A stretch of 12,332 bases of DNA, taken from NCBI GenBank assembly GCA_030614945.1, contig JAUXAH010000029.1, positions 1 to 12,332 on the forward strand. The letters are read 5' to 3'. Below the pieces are notes generated by a model. The model did no database searches. It had not been told where the DNA came from and was given only the letters and a program-made list of their open reading frames with translations. This document shows positions 7,084 to 12,153 of this stretch, one piece after another. The number at the start of each line of letters is the position of its first letter. The first letter of the stretch is position 1. Origin of the DNA: Phycisphaerae bacterium (lineage in GTDB: Bacteria; Planctomycetota; Phycisphaerae; Sedimentisphaerales; SG8-4). The translations under genes were made by a program, and so were the position numbers.

Positions 7084-7277
7084 TTTTTCCTATATCGCAT
7101 TGAGTATATTTTTCGCACGCCGCATCACGGACGACGCACAACGCCCGGGTGGCGGTAGGGGCAACCCCACGTGGTTGCCCTGTCTCCTAACGTTGATCGT
7201 GTGGAACCGTAACGCCCGGATGGCAGCCTCAAGCGCAGCTTGGGGATGGCCCCGCCCCCCAAAGATAACATGCACCT
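7084..7277. repeat. Repeat and hairpin tract between ftsI and the glycosyltransferase
   Basis: The 194-bp gap holds two diverged direct copies of ACGCCCGGRTGGCRG (7141-7155 and 7212-7226) and two hairpins: GGGCAACC/GGTTGCCC (7159-7166 with 7173-7180, 6-base loop) and CCTCAAGC/GCTTGGGG (7227-7234 with 7238-7245, 3-base loop, one G-T pair). Neither is followed by a T-run on either strand. A minus-strand frame of 61 codons crosses it but lacks gene-like features. The only functional element I would support is the AGG ribosome-binding site of the glycosyltransferase at 7089-7091. Confidence 0.65.
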
Positions 7278-9041
7278 CTAACGGCCCTGACGTTTTTCGA
7301 GGTAGTTAAGAGTTTTTTCGAGTATCCCGGCGGCTACCGGCGCAGCTACTGTTCCGCCGGTATAACCCTTGGCGAGTTTTACGTTTGGCTTGTAGATTGA
7401 AACCAAGACCACCACCGCCGGCTCCTCCGCCGGCGCTCCTGCTACAAACGAGGCAACGTAATCGCTCTCCGAATAACCCCTCTCGCCGCTTTTGGCTATA
7501 TTAGCGGTTCCCGTTTTCCCGAACACCTGCCATCCATCAAGCTTGGCTCTTCTTCCTGTTCCTTCATTCACCACACCGGCCATCGCCACTTGCACAATCC
7601 ATTCAGCAACTTCCGGCTTAACGACGTAACCAATGGTCGATGTCGGTCGTTTTAGCTGGATAATCTCGCCATTGCTACCTACTATCGCTTTGACCAGATA
7701 CGGGCGAACAAGCCGACCCCCATTGGCAAGGATGCAGAAAGCTCGAACCAGTTGAATTGCAGTTACAGAAATTTCCTGGCCGAAAGGTATCCGAGTTACG
7801 CTGTAGCCTGTCCACCTCCGCGCAGGCCATAACAGTCCCTCGCTCTCGCCGGGCAGGTCAATGCCCATCTTTTTGCCGAACCCAAAAAGTCTCAGCCCCT
7901 TATAAAGTTTGTCCCTGCCGAGTTTTTGCCCGATTTTGGCCATTCCTATATTGCTCGATTCGACAAGAATCTCACGCACCGTCAGCTCCCCGAATTTGTG
8001 ATTTCCGTACTCGCCGATTCGTCCAAAGCCCCTGCCGCGATAGTCGCCGTACTCGCAGAATATTTTTTCATCCCGCCCCACAGCACCGGCATCGATTGCA
8101 ATCGCAGCAACTATCGGCTTTAGAACACTGCCAGGCTCAAACTGGTCGCAAATCGCACGATTGCGAAGATTATTCGCGTCCGCTGACCGGGCATCACGCG
8201 GGTCAAAATCAGGCAGCGAAACCATCGCCAATATCGCCCCCGTCTTTGGCTCAGCCACAATCGCCACAGCCGACTCAGCTTCGTAGCTTTCGTATTGCTT
8301 CACAAGCTCAGCCCGCGCAAACTGCTGGATGCTGGCATCGAGGGTTAGAATAATGCCGACCCCATCTCGTGGCTCGTGACCCATCACTCGTGACCCGACA
8401 CTTGAGCGACGAGCGACGAGAGACGAGCCCCGCCCCTCCGAGGAGCGGGACGAGCGACGAATAGGCCGACGAAGTGCATCAGCAAAGTAAATGTTCTGCG
8501 CCTCAAGGCCGCAAAGCTCTTCGTCGTATTGTAATTCAATACCGCCTAAACCCCGGTTGTCAACACTTGTAAAACCAACAATATGCGCCGCCAGGTGCCT
8601 CATTGGATAATGTCTTTGCCAATCGGATTGGATGCCGATGCCGTAGATTTCCCCGGCGGCACTGCACTGCTCCGCCCCGGCACCGACCTTGAGTTTTGCA
8701 AAGCCAGGATTTTTGCTCTCCGTGATAAATTTACAGATTTCGTGTGCGCCCATATCCAGTATTGGCGCAAGTTTGGCGGACGTGCCTTTGGGGTCCTTTA
8801 TAACTCGCGGCTCGGCAAAAATGGTTCGGATTCTACTGCTTGCAGCCAGCATCCTGCCCCGGCAATCAAGAATCACACCACGCTGCGGCTTCTGTGCAAC
8901 CCACCCCTGGAGCTGCTTTGTAGAAACGGCATAATAATGGTCGTTCTTGAGAAGCTGTAGATAAAAGCACCGCCCACCCAGTGACAAAAATATCACAATC
9001 AAAAGGACAAACAAGAAAATGATAATCCGAACGCTTTTCAA
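7278..9041 (-). CDS. ftsI: Penicillin-binding protein 3 (FtsI), division transpeptidase
   Basis: 587-aa class B PBP that cross-links septal peptidoglycan, normally activated by FtsQLB/FtsW. One membrane anchor (about residues 4-23), pedestal motif PQRGVILDCRGRMLA (52-66), IQSDWQRHYPMRHLAAHIVGF (about 137-157, in part) and GLGGIELQYDEEL, then the transpeptidase domain from about 228. Catalytic motifs are SVLK (S305, K308), SSN (362-364) and KTGT (509-512). No PASTA domain. Assignment as FtsI rather than a second PBP2 rests on the FtsI-like length of the pedestal and its position after rsmH and the ftsL-like gene. The only start that leaves the anchor whole is TTG at 9041; a TAA stop lies two codons upstream, and no strong Shine-Dalgarno is seen. 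A repeat-derived segment occupies about residues 193-226, between the pedestal and the catalytic domain. Confidence 0.92.
   Translation of the reverse strand: MKSVRIIIFLFVLLIVIFLSLGGRCFYLQLLKNDHYYAVSTKQLQGWVAQKPQRGVILDCRGRMLAASSRIRTIFAEPRVIKDPKGTSAKLAPILDMGAHEICKFITESKNPGFAKLKVGAGAEQCSAAGEIYGIGIQSDWQRHYPMRHLAAHIVGFTSVDNRGLGGIELQYDEELCGLEAQNIYFADALRRPIRRSSRSSEGRGSSLVARRSSVGSRVMGHEPRDGVGIILTLDASIQQFARAELVKQYESYEAESAVAIVAEPKTGAILAMVSLPDFDPRDARSADANNLRNRAICDQFEPGSVLKPIVAAIAIDAGAVGRDEKIFCEYGDYRGRGFGRIGEYGNHKFGELTVREILVESSNIGMAKIGQKLGRDKLYKGLRLFGFGKKMGIDLPGESEGLLWPARRWTGYSVTRIPFGQEISVTAIQLVRAFCILANGGRLVRPYLVKAIVGSNGEIIQLKRPTSTIGYVVKPEVAEWIVQVAMAGVVNEGTGRRAKLDGWQVFGKTGTANIAKSGERGYSESDYVASFVAGAPAEEPAVVVLVSIYKPNVKLAKGYTGGTVAAPVAAGILEKTLNYLEKRQGR
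8366..8462 (-). repeat. In-frame heptamer array in ftsI with internal strand switch
   Basis: Nine heptamers in strict register run over 8366-8428. On the plus strand the left units read CTCGTGA and the right units GACGAGC, so the orientation flips within the array near 8394-8407. A hairpin follows (CCCGCCCCTC at 8429-8438 against GAGGAGCGGG at 8440-8449, one mismatch), then two more heptamers (8449-8455, 8456-8462). On the coding strand this gives residues about 194-226, including SLVARRSS (207-214), the antisense translation of CGAGCGA repeats. It lies immediately before GIILTLDASIQ, the start of the catalytic domain. Confidence 0.88.
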
Positions 9042-9135
9042 TCTTTAGCCGTTAGTATTCGATTGTCAATGTTTAGTCGTCAGTTGGGCGTTATCCTCTA
9101 CCAAATACTATTCACTAACGACTATTCACTACCGT
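9042..9135. repeat. Heptamer repeat at the ftsL-ftsI junction
   Basis: Four 7-bp units at 9108-9135 (CTATTCA, CTAACGA, CTATTCA, CTACCGT) span the 3' end of the ftsL-like gene: its TAG stop (9122-9124 on the minus strand) and last codons (GSE) lie inside the array. The rest of the gap (9042-9107) contains related but degraded words such as TTAGTATTCGATTGTCAATG (9051-9070). No terminator or promoter is evident, so ftsI is probably read through from upstream. Confidence 0.75.
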
Positions 9136-9343
9136 TAAGACGTTGCGAGACGGCGGCGGGATTTATTAAATCTTCCAGCTGCAATTGTTTCTGCCGAAGC
9201 TGTTGTTCTAACCGGCCTTGTTCGGTATCGATGGCACAAAGCTTGTTGAAAATGCGATTGTTGGTGCTGCGCAGATAAACAGTAAAAATCAAAACAGCCG
9301 TAAAATAAAAAACAACAAAAACAAAACGAAACCGCAATCTCAT
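9122..9343 (-). CDS. ftsL: FtsL-like short bitopic division protein
   Basis: 73-aa predicted membrane protein at the place where dcw clusters carry ftsL, directly before ftsI. It has a short basic N-terminus (MRLRFR), one strongly hydrophobic helix at about residues 7-23, then a polar helix with coiled-coil character (about 26-62: NNRIFNKLCAIDTEQGR, then LEQQLRQKQLQLEDL), ending in INPAAVSQRLNGSE, which resembles the terminal motif region of FtsL/DivIC proteins. FtsL joins FtsB and FtsQ to activate FtsW-FtsI. I chose ATG 9343 over the TTG at 9400 because the longer form would add 19 residues without support and give an atypical N-terminus. The family diverges too fast for certainty from sequence alone, so position and topology carry the call. 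The last three codons and the stop come from a heptamer repeat. Confidence 0.68.
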   Translation of the reverse strand: MRLRFRFVFVVFYFTAVLIFTVYLRSTNNRIFNKLCAIDTEQGRLEQQLRQKQLQLEDLINPAAVSQRLNGSE

Positions 9344-9480
9344 AATGGATAAACTCGAATATCCAATTTCGACAGCGAAACTGGCGGCAGCTAAATCCAA
9401 AGTACGAAACGGTAACTCGTGAGTAGCAAATTGGCGATTGAGGAATGACCAATTAACTAATCAACCAATTGAGTAATTAA
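9344..9480. repeat. AT-rich repeats between the LysM gene and ftsL
   Basis: At 9441-9462 the sequence AGGAATGACCAATTAACTAA is a near copy of AGGAATACCCAATTAACTAA at 10411-10430, in the next gap upstream. It continues as AATTAACT-type units with a period of about 8 bp up to 9480, abutting the TAG stop of the LysM gene (9481-9483). The remaining sequence, 9344-9440, contains no recognisable site apart from weak purine runs before the ftsL start. Confidence 0.75.
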
Positions 9481-10317
9481 CTATTTTCGGGCCGGCATTT
9501 TCAAACGCATCCCAATGGAGAGAGTGTCCTCGTCGTCTAAAATATCACCATTTAGTTTGGCTATTTCCGTGTACCGGCTGCCGTCTCCAAGCTGCTCGGC
9601 GGCGATTTTCCATAAACTATCACCTTCCCGCACAACATACTGCTTGCCTTGCTTGACTTTGCGGCCGTCAGACGAAAGATATCTTTGGCCAATAGATTTA
9701 ACCTTCTCGAAAATTGTAGTGGAAAAGGCGTTCTCAGTTTTGCTTTTATCCGGCGCCGAAGCCGGCAGCGGCGGTATGATAAGTTTCTGCCCGATACGAA
9801 TTTCATCGGGCGACCCCAGCAGCTTCCGATTGGCCTGAAATATCCTCGTAACGTTTATCATTCTGTTACCCTCCTCATCTCCATAAAACTTCTTGGCTAT
9901 AACCGCCAGGTTATCACCATCGACAACAACATAAAATTTCGGCAGAGCCGGTTTGCTCGGCTTGACTTTATCGCTCTGGTTCTCTTTCACCGCAGGCAAG
10001 GGCTTATCTGGAGCGCCCGGATTGATTCCATCCGTAGTTTTCACATTCGAAGTGTTCTTTGGCAATTTGGTTACCGAGCGAATCCGAGTTTCGTCAAGGC
10101 GTTCTTTTTCAACCACCTCTTTAGAATTGAAAATTTCCTGGACTTTTTTACGCTCCCTGGCTGCAAGACCCGGCGGATTATTCTGCAAACCAACCACATT
10201 CGTAGTCAGCTCGCTATTGTTTCTGCCATTAAAGCTCGGCAGCCCGTTGATTAAAAATGCAATTATAAATATAAAGACCAGACCTAACAGTAATCCAATT
10301 TTGGCGTCGGAAGTCAT
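9481..10317 (-). CDS. Membrane-anchored protein with two LysM domains
   Basis: 278-aa protein with a short N-terminus, one transmembrane helix at about residues 7-24 (IGLLLGLVFIFIIAFLINGL), a charged and Pro/Lys-rich linker of about 100 residues (26-126), LysM 1 at about 128-183 (FYVVVDGDNLAVIAKKFYGD ... GQKLIIPPLP), a second linker, and LysM 2 at about 226-275 (QYVVREGDSLWKIAAEQLGD ... GMRLKMPARK). LysM domains bind N-acetylglucosamine-containing glycans, so the protein probably sits in the inner membrane with its C-terminal part on peptidoglycan. No hydrolase, amidase or peptidase domain is present. The ATG has a GGAG ribosome-binding site with about 8 bp spacing. It lies between rsmH and ftsL, where most dcw clusters have no gene, which suggests a division-linked role by context only. 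Confidence 0.88.
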   Translation of the reverse strand: MTSDAKIGLLLGLVFIFIIAFLINGLPSFNGRNNSELTTNVVGLQNNPPGLAARERKKVQEIFNSKEVVEKERLDETRIRSVTKLPKNTSNVKTTDGINPGAPDKPLPAVKENQSDKVKPSKPALPKFYVVVDGDNLAVIAKKFYGDEEGNRMINVTRIFQANRKLLGSPDEIRIGQKLIIPPLPASAPDKSKTENAFSTTIFEKVKSIGQRYLSSDGRKVKQGKQYVVREGDSLWKIAAEQLGDGSRYTEIAKLNGDILDDEDTLSIGMRLKMPARK

Positions 10318-10434
10318 AATGAAACTCCATTTTCACTTTTTGCTTTTTATTTTTTACCGCCGAGCTCGCAAAGAACCTTGGTCAATCAGCGAGTGGTCAA
10401 TTGCTGAGTCAGGAATACCCAATTAACTAATCCG
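10318..10434. repeat. Repeat-containing gap between rsmH and the LysM gene
   Basis: An imperfect tandem of two 15-bp units (GGTCAATCAGCGAGT at 10380-10394 and GGTCAATTGCTGAGT at 10395-10409) is followed by AGGAATACCCAATTAACTAA (10411-10430), the partner of the copy at 9441-9460. The rest (10318-10379) holds the GGAG site for the LysM gene and a T-rich run (10336-10359). The T-rich run could act in termination after rsmH, but no adjacent stem supports that. Confidence 0.7.
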
Positions 10435-11382
10435 CTATATTTTTTGTGCGACCCTTAACTTTGCGCTCCGCGCTCGCCGATTATCAGCAATTTCTTTTCG
10501 CCTCGGCACAATCGGCTTCTTTGTTATAATCTCGTAAACGTTCTCGCTTTCATTTTGCTTAAAATTGCTCTTAACCAACCTATCTTCCAGGCTGTGAAAG
10601 CTAATGACGGCTATGCGGCCATTCTCCCTCAGCAGCTCCGGCGCCGAAGCGAGCAGTTTCCCCAAATTCTCCAGCTCGTTATTAACTGCGATTCTCAGCG
10701 CCTGAAAAGTCCTGGTTGCCGGGTGTATTCTGCTCTTTCGCTTTCTCCCCGACCGTCCCATTGCCTTGCAGACTATCGCTGCCAACTGGCCGGTTGTGCT
10801 TATCGGACGGCCCCGGCGATGCCGAACGATAGACCGTGCAATCCGCCGCGAGCCTCTGTCCTCACCGAACTTATAAATCAAATCAGCCAGCGATTTTTCG
10901 TCCGCTTTATTAACTATATCGGCGGCGGTGGTCTTTAATCTTTTGTCAATTCTCATATCCAGCGGCATATCCGTCTGGAAACTAAGCCCCATCCTGACAT
11001 CCGCCAATTGCGCCGAGCAGACGCCCAAATCTGCTAATATAAAATCAACCTTTTCTATCCCCTCCTCGTGGACAAGCTCGCTGATTTGAGAGAAATTAGC
11101 ACAAACTAAAATAACCCTGCAGGCAAGGTCCTTTAATCTAAAATGGGCCCTTCGGACAGCATTTTTATCGACGTCAAACCCAATGATTACTCCCTCAGGG
11201 CCCAGGGTTCTTCCGAACAGGAAACTATGACCTCCTTGTCCTATGGTCGCATCGACCATTACCCCATCCGGCGGTAAGTTTATCTGTTCGGCTAACGTTT
11301 CCGCAAGAACCGGAATATGTTCTACGACCGAACCATTCTCGTATTTCGTATTCCGTATCTCGTTTCTCGCCGGACGATTCAC
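10435..11382 (-). CDS. rsmH: 16S rRNA m4C1402 methyltransferase RsmH (MraW)
   Basis: 315-aa SAM-dependent enzyme that N4-methylates C1402 of 16S rRNA in the decoding centre; a constant member of the dcw cluster next to mraZ. Motifs: EHIPVLAETLAEQ (21-33), SAM loop VDATIGQGGHS (43-53), ILADLGVCSAQL (115-126), GLSFQTDMPLDMRID (132-146), IHPATRTFQALRIAVNNEL (219-237), VISFHSLEDRLVK (259-271) and RRARSAKLRVA (302-312). Length is typical. The start is GTG 11382: it is the first start codon after an in-frame TAA at 11389-11391, and no other ATG, GTG or TTG precedes the conserved EHIPVL. The GTG shares one base with the TAG stop of the upstream gene (TAGTG on the coding strand), suggesting translational coupling. 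Residues about 4-16 (PARNEIRNTKYEN) come from a heptamer repeat and are not part of the family's normal N-terminus. Confidence 0.96.
   Translation of the reverse strand: MNRPARNEIRNTKYENGSVVEHIPVLAETLAEQINLPPDGVMVDATIGQGGHSFLFGRTLGPEGVIIGFDVDKNAVRRAHFRLKDLACRVILVCANFSQISELVHEEGIEKVDFILADLGVCSAQLADVRMGLSFQTDMPLDMRIDKRLKTTAADIVNKADEKSLADLIYKFGEDRGSRRIARSIVRHRRGRPISTTGQLAAIVCKAMGRSGRKRKSRIHPATRTFQALRIAVNNELENLGKLLASAPELLRENGRIAVISFHSLEDRLVKSNFKQNESENVYEIITKKPIVPRRKEIADNRRARSAKLRVAQKI
11338..11371 (-). repeat. Heptamer repeat encoding the RsmH N-terminus
   Basis: Units of 7 bp in register on the plus strand: CTCGTAT, TTCGTAT, TCCGTAT, CTCGTTT, then a partial CTCGCC. On the coding strand they read as ATACGAA-type words and give RNEIRNTKYEN. 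The adjacent GATTCACTATACG (11376-11388), which holds the rsmH GTG and the preceding TAG, shares ATTCACTA with the ftsL-end heptamers at 9110-9117. The start codon itself may therefore be repeat-derived. Confidence 0.8.
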
Positions 11383-11597
11383 TATACGTTAAGCGCTATC
11401 TGCGCGTTTTTCTGCCTTGCCAGCCTCTTAACAGCGGCCGAAAATTCAACGTCGCCAAAAGTCTTATCGAGATTTTTCAACCGTTCCAGCCGCTCGGTAA
11501 GAATTGCCAGCGAGGCAAAGGTTTGTTCGTCAACCGCTCTTTTACCAACGATACTGTCTCTTACAATCTGACAATGGTTCGAATCGCTTTCAATCAT
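11382..11597 (-). CDS. Small protein of unknown function between mraZ and rsmH
   Basis: 71-aa protein, not recognised. It begins MIESDSNHCQIVRDSIVGKR and continues as a mainly helical, charged sequence (EQTFASLAILTERLERLKNL, then DKTFGDVEFSAAVKRLARQK). There is no signal peptide, membrane segment or metal-binding motif. The start is ATG 11597 because a strong TGGAGG site (11602-11607) lies 4 bp upstream; an in-frame opening reaching back to 11753 runs inside mraZ in another frame and is not needed. It follows mraZ by 19 bp and its TAG overlaps the rsmH GTG by one base, so it sits in the same transcript and is probably translationally coupled to rsmH. The good ribosome-binding site and tight packing argue that it is a real gene. 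I assign no function. Confidence 0.7.
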   Translation of the reverse strand: MIESDSNHCQIVRDSIVGKRAVDEQTFASLAILTERLERLKNLDKTFGDVEFSAAVKRLARQKNAQIALNV

Positions 11598-11616
11598 TTT
11601 GCCTCCACTCCGAAAG

Positions 11617-12090
11617 TTAAAGTTCTTCGTTCTGCTCTTGCAGGACAACCTGCCGTGCCTGCGACATCTGTTTCTGGTATTGGGCCATATGGTCTGCGAG
11701 ATATTGTTCCCAGTTTTCTCTGTTCCACAGCTCGATATGGTCTCTGACCCCAACTAACGTAACCTGGTCTTTCAGCCCCGCTCTTTTTCGCAATCCTTCA
11801 TTCAGGAGCAATCGCCCCTGGGCGTCCAGCTCGACCTTACTGGCCAGGGCAAAGCTTATTCGCTCGAACGCCACCGCCTCATCAGGTGCAGTCGCCCTGG
11901 GTGCAACCGCAAGGACTACCTGCTCGAAATATTTTTCAGGATACAAACAAAGTATCCCGTTGGCGCCGAGGACAAGATAGAAATTGCTGCCGTGCTCATC
12001 GGCATCGATTTGACTTCGCAGCTTGTTTGAGATGAGAACTCTGCTTTTCCCATCGACCACGTGCTGATATTCGCCTGTTAATAAAAGCAT
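11617..12090 (-). CDS. mraZ: Transcriptional regulator MraZ
   Basis: 157-aa DNA-binding protein of the MraZ family, with two tandem SpoVT/AbrB-like half-domains; in other bacteria it forms a ring and binds repeated boxes before its own operon. Half-domain 1 is at about residues 5-50 (VVDGKSRVLISNKLR at 11-25, with Ser in place of the usual Gly of the KGR motif) and half-domain 2 at about 80-125 (ELDAQGRLLLNEGLRKRAGL at 87-106, canonical). A helical tail rich in Gln and Glu follows (LADHMAQYQKQMSQARQVVL). The start is ATG 12090, giving the standard family N-terminus MLLLTGEYQHVVDGK; a GTG at 12135 would add 15 residues overlapping the promoter. It is the first gene of the minus-strand operon, with 19 bp to the next gene, and is probably autoregulatory. 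Confidence 0.94.
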   Translation of the reverse strand: MLLLTGEYQHVVDGKSRVLISNKLRSQIDADEHGSNFYLVLGANGILCLYPEKYFEQVVLAVAPRATAPDEAVAFERISFALASKVELDAQGRLLLNEGLRKRAGLKDQVTLVGVRDHIELWNRENWEQYLADHMAQYQKQMSQARQVVLQEQNEEL

Positions 12091-12153
12091 GGTATTTATC
12101 CCACTTATTATATCAACAGTGGGAAATCTTACCACTTCTCACCACCAAGTCAA
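12091..12153 (-). promoter_or_regulatory. Predicted mraZ promoter and MraZ-box-like operator
   Basis: On the minus strand TTGACT (12148-12153) and TAAGAT (12126-12131) are separated by 16 bp, a fair sigma-70-type pair; an alternative -10, TATAAT, lies at 12107-12112 but has no good -35. Within this stretch GTGGT occurs twice with a 10-bp period (GTGGTGAGAAGTGGT, about 12132-12146), and AGTGGGA (12099-12105, minus strand) pairs with TCCCACT (12118-12124) as a perfect 7-bp inverted repeat with a 12-bp spacer around TATAAT. MraZ operators known from E. coli are TGGGA-like boxes repeated every 10 bp just upstream of mraZ, so placement and spacing fit, although the box sequence is relaxed. Confidence 0.5.

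Noticed and set aside
7090..7275. A 61-codon minus-strand frame between ftsI and the glycosyltransferase
   Set aside because: It spans two hairpins and a direct repeat, has no Shine-Dalgarno and no recognisable features; probably a chance frame through repeat DNA.
9344..9400. Longer ftsL start at TTG 9400
   Set aside because: It adds 19 residues without a better ribosome-binding site and places the membrane helix unusually far from the N-terminus.
12091..12135. Longer mraZ start at GTG 12135
   Set aside because: It would run through the predicted promoter and operator; ATG 12090 gives the standard MraZ N-terminus.
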